Origin: Serratia marcescens
GTDB taxonomy: Bacteria > Pseudomonadota > Gammaproteobacteria > Enterobacterales > Enterobacteriaceae
NCBI RefSeq assembly: GCF_006715005.1
Contig: NZ_VFMJ01000001.1
Span: 2,976,001 to 3,040,000 of the forward strand
DNA: 64,000 nucleotides
Reading direction: 5' to 3'
Below the pieces are notes generated by a model. That model worked only from the letters and a program-made list of their open reading frames with translations, searched no databases and was not told where the DNA came from. The stretch's first letter is position 1. Every line of letters begins with the position of its first letter. Made by a program: the position numbers and the translations under genes. Positions 7,250-15,785 of this stretch are shown piece after piece.

Positions 7250-8380
7250 TCAATCGCGGTTGATCTCCAGCCAGCGCCGCTGCTCGGCAGAGGCGGCTAT
7301 CGCATCCAGCACGCAAGACACTTTCCAGCCTTCTTCAAAGTCCGGCCACATGGGATCGCCCGCGGCGATGCCGTTGACCAGATCGCGGATCTCCACCGTC
7401 TTCTGATCGTTAAAACCGATGCCGTGCCCGGCGCTGATGCAGAATGCCGCGTAGTCCGGGTGCTTCGGCCCTACCAACAGCGTTTTGAACCCCTGCCGCT
7501 CCGCCGGCTCATCGTGCCGATACAGCTTCAGCTCCGCCATCCTTTCCTGGGTATAGCTCAGCGTGCCCTTGGTGCCGGTGACCACATAGGTCAGCCCCAT
7601 CTTGCGCCCGCAGGCGATGCGCGAGGTTTCGAGAGTGCCCATCGCCCCACCGGCGAAACGCAGCAGCGCGCTGGCCTGATCTTCGTTTTCCACCGGCAGC
7701 AGGCGCGCCGGATTTTGCGGGTCCGGGCGCTGCTTGATCACGGTCTGCATATCGCCACAGACCGCCACGATATCGCCCACCAGGTAGTGCGCCATGTTGA
7801 CGATGTGCGCCGCCAGATCCCCCAGCGCGCCCAGCCCGGCGCTGGCGCGGCGGCAGTGCCAGTCGATCGGCGTGCGCGGGTCGGCCAGATAATCCTCATT
7901 GTGGGTGCCGTAAAAATGCACCACCTCACCGATTTCGCCGTTGGCGATGATCTCGCGCGCCAGCTGGCTGGTCGGGTTCTTCATGTAGTTGAAACCGACC
8001 AGCGTTTTCACGCCCTTGGCGCGGGCGGCCTGCACCATCTCCGCCGCATCGGCGGCGTCCAGGGCCAGCGGTTTTTCCGAATATACGTGCTTGCCGTGGC
8101 GGATCGCCTCCAGCGCCATCTCTTTGTGCAAGAAATTAGGGGCGCAGATGTCTACCACGTCGATCGCCGGATCGGCCACCAGCTGCCGCCAGTCGCCGGT
8201 CGATCGCGCAAAGCCGAATTCGGTGGCGCGCTGCGCCGCCAGCTCGGGGGTCACCTCCGCCAGCATCTCCAGTACCAGCTCCCCTTTCAGAGGAAAGACC
8301 GTGGCGGCCTGCGCATAGGCGATAGCGTGACAACGCCCGATATAACCGGTGCCGATTAACCCAACGCGTACCTGTTTCAT
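7250..8380 (-). CDS. Gfo/Idh/MocA-family NAD(P)-dependent dehydrogenase
   Basis: 376 residues with an N-terminal Rossmann fold (VGLIGTGYIGRCHA), the family motif EKPLAL around residue 100 and a C-terminal GFO_IDH_MocA alpha/beta domain. I chose the second of two adjacent ATGs (8380) because its spacing from GGGAG is better; 8383 is the alternative. The family oxidises or reduces sugars, inositols and related polyols. It stands alone, convergent to the amidohydrolase operon, with a 228-base upstream gap before the GST gene. The substrate is unknown; inositol or an amino-sugar is plausible. Confidence 0.85.
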   Translation of the reverse strand: MKQVRVGLIGTGYIGRCHAIAYAQAATVFPLKGELVLEMLAEVTPELAAQRATEFGFARSTGDWRQLVADPAIDVVDICAPNFLHKEMALEAIRHGKHVYSEKPLALDAADAAEMVQAARAKGVKTLVGFNYMKNPTSQLAREIIANGEIGEVVHFYGTHNEDYLADPRTPIDWHCRRASAGLGALGDLAAHIVNMAHYLVGDIVAVCGDMQTVIKQRPDPQNPARLLPVENEDQASALLRFAGGAMGTLETSRIACGRKMGLTYVVTGTKGTLSYTQERMAELKLYRHDEPAERQGFKTLLVGPKHPDYAAFCISAGHGIGFNDQKTVEIRDLVNGIAAGDPMWPDFEEGWKVSCVLDAIAASAEQRRWLEINRD

Positions 8381-8608
8381 CATTTTCTCCCGTGACCGAA
8401 ATTCTGTGTAGAACCAGGCGCCGCTCAATGAAACGCGCCGGTTGATAACGGGTTTATATGGAATATAAATTTCAATAACAAGCACACGGGAAGATAAAGT
8501 TCATATTCGTGATGCCCTTCATGAAACGTTGACGGGATGATGCAACGAGGAAAGCCGGGACAAGGCTGGTCGTATCCAGACGGGATGAAATGAACTATTT
8601 ATTTCATA

Positions 8609-9232
8609 TTACGGTAAACCGTTGGCACCGTGCTGAACGTAGCCAGGGCGTTGCAGCAGGCTCTGCTGATAGGCCGCCAGCGCCGCATAATTCGGCCGCT
8701 CGAACGGCGTCAACAGCCAGCGGTTCAGCGACAGCCCCAGCACCACGTCCGCCAGCGTGAAAGCGGCGCCGGCGGCATAAGGGCCGTGCTGCGCCAAATG
8801 CCGATCCAACAACCCCATCAGCCGGTTCCACTCGCGTTCGGCAACGGCCAGGCTGGCAGCATCCTGATAATCCGCATGCCCACGCACCCGCGACATGAAC
8901 ACATAGCGCCAGGCGCCATTCAGATCGGTGGCCTGCCAGTCCATCCACATCTCCACCGCCGCGCGCGCGCCGGGTTCCTGCGGCAGCAGATCGCAGCGCC
9001 CCTCCCGCCCCGCCAGATAGCGGCAAATGGTGTTCGACTCCCACAGCACCCGCTCGCCGTCGATCAGCACCGGCACCAGGCCGTTGGGATTCAGCGCCAG
9101 AAACGCCGGCTCCTGCGTGGAGCGAAAGCCGCTGCCCCAGTCTTCTCGTTCCAGCGTCAGCCCCAGCTCCTGGCAGGTCCATAACACTTTGCGCACGTTG
9201 ATTGATGAAGCCTTGCCCAAGACTCTCAGCAT
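8609..9232 (-). CDS. Glutathione S-transferase family protein
   Basis: 207 residues. The N-terminal thioredoxin-like domain has SSINVRKVLWTCQELGL and the glutathione-binding turn NPNGLVPVLID with WESNTICRYLA (residues about 8-75). An all-helical C-terminal domain follows, including FTLADVVLGLSLNRW. This is the usual bacterial GST layout, for conjugation or thiol transfer in the cytoplasm. It lies 15 bases downstream of the DUF1127 gene and is probably cotranscribed with it, opposite the MocR regulator. Confidence 0.88.
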   Translation of the reverse strand: MLRVLGKASSINVRKVLWTCQELGLTLEREDWGSGFRSTQEPAFLALNPNGLVPVLIDGERVLWESNTICRYLAGREGRCDLLPQEPGARAAVEMWMDWQATDLNGAWRYVFMSRVRGHADYQDAASLAVAEREWNRLMGLLDRHLAQHGPYAAGAAFTLADVVLGLSLNRWLLTPFERPNYAALAAYQQSLLQRPGYVQHGANGLP

Positions 9233-9247
9233 CGGTTTTCCTTCTAT

Positions 9248-9430
9248 CTATTCTTTCCAGAAAGGTTTACATCCTTCTCGCAGCGCTTCTGCTCGCGACA
9301 AACCAATATCGATCAGCCGTGCATCGTCCAGCAATAATAATTCTTTTCGCGTCCTGTAGCGTTGCAGATACAGACGCCAGCGTGACCAACCTGATGAGCG
9401 CCGCCGCGGCGCGCCAGTAAACAGAGCCAT
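9248..9430 (-). CDS. DUF1127 small protein (YjiS-like)
   Basis: 60 residues with the short Arg-rich DUF1127 motif: RTRKELLLLDDARLIDIGLS, then AEALREGCKPFWK. GGGAG lies nine bases upstream of the ATG. DUF1127 proteins are tiny, basic and often stress-induced; some bind RNA or influence phosphate and carbon metabolism in alphaproteobacteria. It is the first gene of a two-gene unit with the GST and is divergent from the MocR regulator. Confidence 0.8.
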   Translation of the reverse strand: MALFTGAPRRRSSGWSRWRLYLQRYRTRKELLLLDDARLIDIGLSRAEALREGCKPFWKE

Positions 9431-9489
9431 CTTGTTATTCTCCCTGATGTTTTCGCGTTGCAGTCATCATGCTCGCCGGGAGAAAAACA

Positions 9490-9581
9490 ATACAGATTCA
9501 CGCTGACGCTCTTTTTTTCATACAGCTGCACCAAAAAACCCGCTGAATGGTTTACTTTGAGAGCATCTGTACCGGTTTTTT
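9490..9581. promoter_or_regulatory. Candidate MocR operator region in the DUF1127/MocR divergent promoter
   Basis: Two direct ATACAG repeats (9490-9495 and 9520-9525) start 30 bases apart, with an inverted CTGTA at 9567-9571. A separate AAAAAACC/GGTTTTTT inverted pair lies at 9533-9540 and 9574-9581. MocR-type regulators such as GabR bind widely spaced direct hexamer repeats, so this is a sensible operator candidate. Confidence 0.4.
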
Positions 9582-9610
9582 AACCCTGACTATCGATGAG
9601 AGGCCTCTGT

Positions 9611-11047
9611 ATGACACGCTACGCGACGCTGGCCGCCATTCTCAGCCAACGCATTCAGCAAGGGCTGTATCCGGCCGGCCATCGCCTGCCTTCCGTACGC
9701 GCGCTCAGCCAGGAGCACGGCGTCAGCATCAGCACGGTGCAGCAAGCCTACCGGCTGCTCGAGGAACAGCGCCTGGTGGAAGCGCGGCCGAAGTCGGGCT
9801 ACTTCGTGCATACGCGGCGCGCACAGGCCGAGCTGCCCGCCATGACGGCGCCGGTGCAGCGGCCGGTGGACATTTCGCAATGGGAGCAGGTGCTGGAGCT
9901 GGTGCGCAACCGGCCGCGCGAAGGCCTGATCCAGCTGGGACGCGGCATGCCGGACATCGCCGAGCCGACGATGAAACCGCTGATCGTCGCCCTGCGCAAC
10001 GCCGCCCGCCACGGCGACCTGCGCAGCCTGTATTACGACAGCATTCAGGGCGTGGCCGCGCTGCGCGAACAGGTCGCTCGTCTGCTGCTGGATTCCGGCT
10101 GCCAAATCAGCCCCGATCAGTTGCTGATCACCACCGGCTGCCAGGAAGCGATCTCCGCCGGGCTGCGCGCCGTTTGCCAACCCGGCGACATCGTGGCGGT
10201 CGATTCGCCCTGCTTCCACGGCACCATGCAAACGCTGAAGGGCCTGGGCATCAAGGCGCTGGAAATCCCCACCGATCCGCTCACCGGCGTCAGCCTGGCC
10301 GCGCTGGAGATGGCGCTGGAACAGTGGCCGATCAAGGCCATTCTGCTGACGCCCAACTGCAACAACCCGCTGGGCTACATCATGCCCGACGCCCATAAAC
10401 AGCAGTTGCTGACGCTGGCGCAGCGTCACGATGCGGCAATCATCGAGGATGACGTTTACGGCGACATCGCCTATCACTACCCGCGGCCACGCACCATCAA
10501 ATCGTTCGACGAAGATGGCCGCGTGCTGCTGTGCAGCTCGTTTTCCAAAACGCTGGCGCCGGGCCTGCGCGTGGGCTGGATCGCACCCGGCCGCTATCTG
10601 GAGCGGGTGCTGCACATGAAGTTCATCGGCTCCGGCGCCACCGCCACCCAGCCGCAGCTGGCGATCGCCGAATTCATCCGCGGCGGGCACTATCTGCAGC
10701 ACCTGCGGCGCATGCGCGCCCGCTATCAACAAAACCGTGATCGCATGACCGATCTGATCCTGAAACACTTCCCGGCCGGCACCCGCGTCAGCCGGCCGCG
10801 CGGCGGTTTTATGCTGTGGATCGAACTGGACGAGGCATTCGACACCCTGCGGCTGAACCGCCATCTCGAACCGCAAGGCGTACAAATTGCCGTCGGCAGC
10901 ATCTTTTCCGCCGCCGGCAAGTACCGTAACTGCCTGCGCATCAACTATGCGCCGACGCTGACGACGGAGATAGAACAGGCGGTACAGCGGGTCGGCGCCA
11001 CCATCCAGGCGCTGATGCCGGCTGGCGTCATCACGCCAGCGGACTGA
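9611..11047 (+). CDS. MocR/PdxR-type regulator: GntR HTH fused to a PLP aminotransferase fold
   Basis: 478 residues. Residues 1-70 form a GntR winged helix (LPSVRALSQEHGVSISTVQQAY). From about residue 100 there is a class I aminotransferase fold with TPNCNNPLG, the EDDVYGDI Asp and the PLP lysine in SSFSKTLAPGLRVGW (Lys313). The start at 9611 has GAGAGG seven bases upstream. MocR proteins use PLP plus an amino-compound as effector and usually control the divergent gene, here DUF1127-GST. Confidence 0.9.
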   Translation: MTRYATLAAILSQRIQQGLYPAGHRLPSVRALSQEHGVSISTVQQAYRLLEEQRLVEARPKSGYFVHTRRAQAELPAMTAPVQRPVDISQWEQVLELVRNRPREGLIQLGRGMPDIAEPTMKPLIVALRNAARHGDLRSLYYDSIQGVAALREQVARLLLDSGCQISPDQLLITTGCQEAISAGLRAVCQPGDIVAVDSPCFHGTMQTLKGLGIKALEIPTDPLTGVSLAALEMALEQWPIKAILLTPNCNNPLGYIMPDAHKQQLLTLAQRHDAAIIEDDVYGDIAYHYPRPRTIKSFDEDGRVLLCSSFSKTLAPGLRVGWIAPGRYLERVLHMKFIGSGATATQPQLAIAEFIRGGHYLQHLRRMRARYQQNRDRMTDLILKHFPAGTRVSRPRGGFMLWIELDEAFDTLRLNRHLEPQGVQIAVGSIFSAAGKYRNCLRINYAPTLTTEIEQAVQRVGATIQALMPAGVITPAD

Positions 11048-11204
11048 ATTTTTGCCGCGAACGCCCAAGCTCAGCCGCGCATCGAAAAACCAGGGGGCGT
11101 CACTCGATCGGCGCTGCCATCATGCTGAGTATCCTGCTATGTTATAGCCGCGCGCGCGGGCCAACGGCATCCGCGCTTTCGCCACTGCCGCAGAGAAAAA
11201 AGAC

Positions 11205-11771
11205 ATGTCGTCCAATATCCTTATCAGCGCCTGCCTGGCTGGTTTCAAAGTTCGTTACAACGGTACCGACAAACCTTTGCTTGACGCCACGCTGCAACGT
11301 TGGCGGCAAGAAGGCCGTCTGATCGTCTGCTGCCCTGAGCTGGCCGCCGGTTTTTCCACGCCTCGCCCCTCAGCGGAAATCTCGCCGCATGCCGACGGCG
11401 CGGCAGTAATCGCGCAGCGGGCGCAGGTGATGGAATCCAGCGGCGATGATGTCACCGCACAATACTTGCTCGGTGCCCAACTGGCGCTGGAAATCGCTCG
11501 CCGCCACGGCTGCCGTTTCGCCTTGCTGACCGACGGCAGCCCTTCTTGCGGCAGTCAACGGATTTACGACGGTGCCTTCAACGGCCGCACCAAACCCGGC
11601 CGCGGCGTTACCGCCGAGCTGCTGCGCCAACACGGTATCGAAGTCTTCTCTGACCAACAACTTCCGGCGCTGATCGCCAGGGTTGAAAGCACCGGGAACT
11701 TTAGTCCTAACGGTGCAGAAACTCCGCCACCCGGCGGCGCAGATGTTCGATGCCCTGCGGATGATCAATGA
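11205..11771 (+). CDS. DUF523 family protein
   Basis: 188 residues. The N-terminus NILISACLAGFKVRYNG, the middle CCPELAAGFSTPRPSAE and LLTDGSPSCGSQRIYDG are hallmark DUF523 segments with conserved cysteines, suggesting an iron-sulphur or thiol-related role not yet established. The last roughly 25 residues (after LIARVEST) run past the family's usual end and overlap the convergent Nudix gene by 65 bases, so that tail is probably a recent extension. The 157-base gap upstream from the MocR gene shows no clear gene. Confidence 0.8.
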   Translation: MSSNILISACLAGFKVRYNGTDKPLLDATLQRWRQEGRLIVCCPELAAGFSTPRPSAEISPHADGAAVIAQRAQVMESSGDDVTAQYLLGAQLALEIARRHGCRFALLTDGSPSCGSQRIYDGAFNGRTKPGRGVTAELLRQHGIEVFSDQQLPALIARVESTGNFSPNGAETPPPGGADVRCPADDQ

Positions 11772-12123
11772 ACTGCGCTACCGGCATCATCAGCCAACGC
11801 TGGCCCTCGTTGCCAAAGCGGATGGCGGCGATCTGCGCCGGCGTTATCTCGCCGGCCATAAACCAGGTCGGCGGGGAGCCGGGCAGAACGCCGTCGTAGC
11901 GCCGCCGCCAGACAACCTGACGTGCGGCGATCGTCACGCCAAACTCTTCCTGCGTTTCCCGCTGCACGCACTGCAGCGGCGTTTCGCCGTTTTCCCGCCC
12001 GCCGCCGGGCAGATCCCACAGGCCGGGCCACGGAATGCCCGGTTTGTCGTCCCGTAGATAAACCAGTAAGCGATCGTCGCACAGCAACGCTATCTTGGCT
12101 CCGCCAAACGCCTGGTCCGTCAT
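11707..12123 (-). CDS. Nudix hydrolase (MutT-like)
   Basis: 138 residues starting at 12123 behind CGGAGAAAAC. It carries a perfect Nudix box, G-x5-E-x7-RE-T-x-EE-x-G-V (GRENGETPLQCVQRETQEEF followed by GV), which binds Mg2+ and hydrolyses nucleoside diphosphates linked to another group. AKIALLCDDRLLVYLRDD forms the first strand. Its C-terminal 65 bases overlap the DUF523 gene tail to tail. It is divergent from sseA. The precise substrate is unknown. Confidence 0.88.
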   Translation of the reverse strand: MTDQAFGGAKIALLCDDRLLVYLRDDKPGIPWPGLWDLPGGGRENGETPLQCVQRETQEEFGVTIAARQVVWRRRYDGVLPGSPPTWFMAGEITPAQIAAIRFGNEGQRWLMMPVAQFIDHPQGIEHLRRRVAEFLHR

Positions 12124-12229
12124 GTTTTCTCCGCTCCCCGCCCATCCCCTTTGACTGAACATCATACTTCATCCCCGCGCGGCCTGGTGTATAGTGAAAA
12201 TCCGTTTTCACAACAGGCGAACAATAACG

Positions 12230-13075
12230 ATGAACTCTCCGTTTCTGGTGACCCCTCAATGGCTTGCGCAACATATCAACGATGAAAATCTGGTGGTGAT
12301 CGACGTTCGGATGTCGCCGGTGGGGCTGACGCCGAAAAAGGACATGCTTGCCGAGTTCGAACGCGGCCATATCCCCGGCGCGGTCTATTTCGATATCGAC
12401 GAGGTGGCGGACAAAAACACCGCGCTGCCGCACATGCTGCCGACGGCGGCGGAGTTTGGCGCGGCGGTGGGCAAGCTGGGCATCAGCGAGCGCGATACCC
12501 TGGTGATTTACGATGAGGGCAACCAGTTCTCCGCACCGCGCGGCTGGTGGACCTTCCGCAATTTCGGCGCCGAGCGCGTTTACGTGCTGGACGAAGGGCT
12601 GAACGGCTGGACCGCGCTGGGGCAAGCGCTGGCAACCGGCCCGGCGCAGCCTGAACCGCAGACGTTCAACGCCCGGTTCAACGCCGACGCGGTGGTGGAT
12701 ATGCGGCAAGTGGAGCAAGCATTAGGCACGCCGGTGCAAATTCTCGACGCGCGCGCCGCACCGCGCTTTTATGCCGAAGCACCGGAGCCGCGCCTCGGCC
12801 TGCACCGCGGTCATATTCCCGGCAGCATCAACATTCCGTACGGCGAGCTGCTGGAAAACGGCCGCTTCAAATCGCTGGACGCGCTGCGCCAAATCTTCAG
12901 CGACAAGGGCGTGGACATTAACGGCCCGATCATCACCAGCTGTGGCTCCGGCGTGACGGCGGCGGTGCTGGCGTTTGGCCTGCTGTCGCTCGGCGCACCG
13001 CAGGTCAAACTGTATGACGGCGCCTGGAGCGAATGGGGCCAGCTGAGCGGCAAGCAGCCGATCGCCCAAGATTAA
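12230..13075 (+). CDS. sseA: 3-mercaptopyruvate sulfurtransferase SseA
   Basis: 281 residues, the same length as I recall for E. coli SseA. Two rhodanese domains are present. The first, catalytically silent, holds LVIYDEGNQFSAPRGWW, and the second holds the active-site loop CGSGVTA with the persulphide Cys238. The enzyme moves sulphur from 3-mercaptopyruvate to thiols or cyanide in the cytoplasm. The start chosen begins MNSPFLVTPQWL; an upstream in-frame ATG at 12194 lacks family similarity. It ends in a 4-base tail-to-tail overlap with the LysR gene. Confidence 0.93.
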   Translation: MNSPFLVTPQWLAQHINDENLVVIDVRMSPVGLTPKKDMLAEFERGHIPGAVYFDIDEVADKNTALPHMLPTAAEFGAAVGKLGISERDTLVIYDEGNQFSAPRGWWTFRNFGAERVYVLDEGLNGWTALGQALATGPAQPEPQTFNARFNADAVVDMRQVEQALGTPVQILDARAAPRFYAEAPEPRLGLHRGHIPGSINIPYGELLENGRFKSLDALRQIFSDKGVDINGPIITSCGSGVTAAVLAFGLLSLGAPQVKLYDGAWSEWGQLSGKQPIAQD

Positions 13076-13941
13076 GTTTCGATCCGCTCGACCACAATCT
13101 GCGCCAGCCGCTGCACGGCCGCCGAGGGCTGATCCTCGGCGCGGTGCAGCACTACACCGAGTTGGCCGAGAGCGGGCAGCAGATCGGGGGCCAGCGGTGA
13201 CAGGCCGGGCGGCAACCCCGCCGCCGTGCGCACCGTGACGCCCAACCCGGCGCTCACCGCCGCCCACACGCCATTCAGGCTGCGGCTGGTAAAGGCGATG
13301 CGCCAGGGAATGCCGGCGCGATCCAGCGCCTGCGTCGCCGCGCTGCGCATCAGACAGGGCGCGTCGAACATCACCAACGGCAACGGCTCGTCCCCTTCTC
13401 GCCACGGCGCCAGCGCGAAGCCGGGCGAGGCTATCCAGTGCAGCTGCCGCTGCCCCAGCGCCTGATGATACGGCGTGCTCAAACCGCCATCCCACGCCAG
13501 CGACAGATCCAGCTGGCCTTTCAGCACCCAGTCGATCAGCTCGGCATTGCGGGCGATGCGCGCCTCGATGCGCACCTTCGGATTGGCGCGTGCGAAGCTG
13601 CCCAATACCTGCGGCAGAAACGTCTCGCCGAAATCCTCCTGCAACCCCAGCCGCACCGTGCCCTGCAGATCCAACCCGCGCACCGCGGCGGCGGCTTCGT
13701 CATTGAGCTCCAGCAGACGGCGCGCGTAGCCAAGCAGGGTTTCCCCCGCCTCGGTCATCACCATGCCGCGCCCGGCCTTGCGCAGGATCGGCGCGCCGAC
13801 CTGCTGTTCCAGCTTTTTCAGGTGGGCGCTGACCGCCGACGTCGAACGCCCCAGCCGTTCAGCCGCCTTGGCGAAGCTGCCCAGCTCGACGCCGGTGACA
13901 AAGCTGCGCAAATCTTCGAGATCGAACGTTATTCGTCCCAT
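13072..13941 (-). CDS. LysR-family transcriptional regulator
   Basis: About 289 residues with a canonical LysR HTH (LEDLRSFVTGVELGSFAKAAERLGRSTSAVSAHLKKLE) and an effector domain. The ATG at 13941 has AGGA eight bases upstream; ATGs at 13950 and 13968 are less well placed. Upstream and divergent lies a broken DUF4865-like start (14047). I infer from memory that this LysR subgroup often sits opposite such a gene, in which case the regulator has probably lost its neighbour target here. Confidence 0.85.
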   Translation of the reverse strand: MGRITFDLEDLRSFVTGVELGSFAKAAERLGRSTSAVSAHLKKLEQQVGAPILRKAGRGMVMTEAGETLLGYARRLLELNDEAAAAVRGLDLQGTVRLGLQEDFGETFLPQVLGSFARANPKVRIEARIARNAELIDWVLKGQLDLSLAWDGGLSTPYHQALGQRQLHWIASPGFALAPWREGDEPLPLVMFDAPCLMRSAATQALDRAGIPWRIAFTSRSLNGVWAAVSAGLGVTVRTAAGLPPGLSPLAPDLLPALGQLGVVLHRAEDQPSAAVQRLAQIVVERIET

Positions 13942-14046
13942 GCTGACCATCCTGATTTTCTGAACCATCGATAAAAATAATACCGATTTTACTGATAAAG
14001 ATGGCGTGTCACGCTCTCCGGGTCAATGTCTTTACGGAGAATCCTT

Positions 14047-14169
14047 ATGCTCGCGATGCAATACCGTTTCACCCTGCCCGTCGGTTTCGATCCTCTGTCC
14101 GCCCCTTTGACCACACTGCGCTGCGGGTTGACAGCCAAACTTGATATTGATAATCATTATCAATATTGA
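14047..14169 (+). pseudogene. Remnant of a DUF4865-like gene (N-terminal end only)
   Basis: A 40-codon frame starts at an ATG after GGAGAATCCTT. Its first residues, MLAMQYRFTLPVGFDP, resemble the start of DUF4865 proteins as I remember them (MQY-x-FTLP-x-x-YD). After about 18 residues the similarity stops and the frame ends in the Fur box of the next gene. I read this as a gene truncated by deletion, leaving its own promoter and RBS opposite the LysR gene. A short leader peptide is an alternative reading. Confidence 0.4.
14143..14161 (+). promoter_or_regulatory. Fur box upstream of the FAD monooxygenase
   Basis: GATATTGATAATCATTATC matches the 19-bp Fur consensus at 18 positions and is the core of a 23-bp palindrome (11-bp arms, 14144-14166). 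TTGACA at 14128-14133 could serve as a -35 element, with the -10 region inside the box. Iron-replete Fur would therefore block transcription of the downstream monooxygenase. Confidence 0.85.
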
Positions 14170-14219
14170 ACATTCACTTGCGGCTCGCGGGATGCGGCCG
14201 CTCTCCGGGGTCAACCGCC

Positions 14220-15455
14220 ATGCCGTCATCACCGATCACACCTTACGCCACCACCTGCTGCATCGTGGGGGGCGGCCCCGCCGGGCTAATGCTCGGCTAT
14301 CTGCTGGCGCGGGCGGGGATCGACGTGACGGTGCTGGAGAAGCACGCCGACTTCCTGCGCGATTTTCGCGGTGACACCATTCACCCCTCGACGCTGGAAG
14401 TCATGCACCAACTGGGCCTGCTCGACGAACTGCTGACGTTGCCGCACCAGCGTGCGGAGTCCCTGCACGCCGAAGTCGCCGGGCGCGACATCAAGCTGGC
14501 GGATTTCACCCGCCTGCCGACGCGCTGCAAATTTATCGCCTTTATGCCGCAGTGGGAGTTCCTCAACTTTTTGGCCCAGCAGGCCGCCGCCTTCCCCAAC
14601 TTCAGGCTGCTGACCTCGGCGCAGGTTCATGAGCTGCTGTACGACCGCGGCCAGGTATGCGGCGTGCTGGCCGACACGCCGGAAGGCCCGATCCGCGTGC
14701 GCAGCCAGCTGGTGATCGGCACCGACGGCCGCAACTCGGTGGTGCGCGAGCAGGCGGCGCTCAGCAGCCGTTCCTTCGGCGCGCCGCGCGACGTTGTGTG
14801 GATGAAGCTCAGCAAGCAGCCGGGCGATCCGGCCTGGTCGATGGGCCACACCGGGCCGAAGCAGAACTTCATCATGATCGATCGCGGCGACTACTGGCAG
14901 TGCGGCTACTCGATCGATAAAGGCAGCTTCGACGCGATCCGCGGTAGCGGCCTGGAGAAATTTTTACTGCACCTCGCCGAGGTGGCGCCGTTCCAGGACG
15001 ATCGCCTGCAGGAGATCGTCGAGTGGGATCAGGTCAAACTGCTGAGCATTCGCATCGATCGTCTGGATCGCTGGGCCAAACCGGGGGTGCTGTGCATCGG
15101 CGACGCCGCGCACGCCATGTCGCCGATCGGCGGCGTGGGCGTCAACCTGGCGATTCAGGACGCGGTGGCCGCCGCCAACGCCCTGATCCCGCCGCTGCGC
15201 CAGCATCGGCTGCAGCTGAAGCATCTGCTGAGCGTGCAGCGCCGGCGCGAACTCCCCACTCGCGCCATCCAGTTTTTGCAGATCAAAATGAGCCAGCGCA
15301 AGCCGGGCGAACGCCGCGCGGCGGGCGGCTCGCGCCTGATCGCCCGCGTCGGCAACAGCCGCTGGCTGCCGCGCCTGTTCGGCCGCATCATCGGCCTGGG
15401 TTTTCGCCGTGAAACACCGCGGCATCTGTCCAACGAAACCTGCCCGCCGGAATAG
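14220..15455 (+). CDS. FAD-dependent aromatic/lipid monooxygenase (PHBH/UbiH-like)
   Basis: 411 residues. The N-terminal dinucleotide fold has CCIVGGGPAGLMLGYLLARAG and a Glu in VLEKH. The middle has GTDGRNSVVRE, and the FAD-ribityl motif CIGDAAHAMSPIGGVGVNLA follows at about residue 305. This is the group A flavoprotein hydroxylase fold. The ATG at 14220 was chosen because it precedes the first beta strand; a TTG at 14166 is in frame but lies within the Fur box. Control by iron suggests a role in siderophore-like or haem/iron chemistry, but the substrate is unknown. Confidence 0.85.
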   Translation: MPSSPITPYATTCCIVGGGPAGLMLGYLLARAGIDVTVLEKHADFLRDFRGDTIHPSTLEVMHQLGLLDELLTLPHQRAESLHAEVAGRDIKLADFTRLPTRCKFIAFMPQWEFLNFLAQQAAAFPNFRLLTSAQVHELLYDRGQVCGVLADTPEGPIRVRSQLVIGTDGRNSVVREQAALSSRSFGAPRDVVWMKLSKQPGDPAWSMGHTGPKQNFIMIDRGDYWQCGYSIDKGSFDAIRGSGLEKFLLHLAEVAPFQDDRLQEIVEWDQVKLLSIRIDRLDRWAKPGVLCIGDAAHAMSPIGGVGVNLAIQDAVAAANALIPPLRQHRLQLKHLLSVQRRRELPTRAIQFLQIKMSQRKPGERRAAGGSRLIARVGNSRWLPRLFGRIIGLGFRRETPRHLSNETCPPE

Positions 15456-15457
15456 CA

Positions 15458-15506
15458 TTGGTGATTTTTTCATCGCGCCGTATAATGGTTAAATCGAACG
15501 ATTTAA
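15458..15506 (+). promoter_or_regulatory. Promoter and operator of the first toxin-antitoxin pair
   Basis: TTGGTG (15458-15463), a 17-base spacer and a perfect TATAAT (15481-15486) form a strong sigma-70 promoter. The 18-bp perfect palindrome TTAAATCGAACGATTTAA (15489-15506) lies across the expected transcription start, the usual place for antitoxin autorepression. A second CGATTTAA-like copy (GCGATTAA) precedes the start codon. Confidence 0.8.
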
Positions 15507-15523
15507 TTAACTGGAGCGATTAA

Positions 15524-15784
15524 ATGTACGCACTCACCGCGAACGAGGCCAAAACCCAATTCGGCGATTTGCTGCTCAAGGCGCAGCGTGAACCGGTGCA
15601 AATCAATCGCAACGGCAAACCGGTCGCCGTCGTCATGTCGGTAGAAGACTACCAGGCGCTGGAAGATCTCAAATTACGCGCGCTGCAGCAAAAAATCGCG
15701 CAGGCTACCGCCGAGGAAGACGCCGGTAAGGCGGTAGACGGCGATGCCTTCTTCAACCGTCTGCTCACCGATGAAACAGACTGA
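15524..15784 (+). CDS. Type II antitoxin, Phd/YefM family
   Basis: 86 residues. The N-terminal Phd/YefM fold is clear (TANEAKTQFGDLLLKAQREP, then NGKPVAVVMSVEDYQAL). The C-terminal 30 residues are helical and charged, typical of the toxin-neutralising tail. It should bind the palindrome just upstream and repress its own operon. Its stop and the toxin start are one base apart, so translation is coupled. Confidence 0.9.
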   Translation: MYALTANEAKTQFGDLLLKAQREPVQINRNGKPVAVVMSVEDYQALEDLKLRALQQKIAQATAEEDAGKAVDGDAFFNRLLTDETD

Positions 15785-15785
15785 G

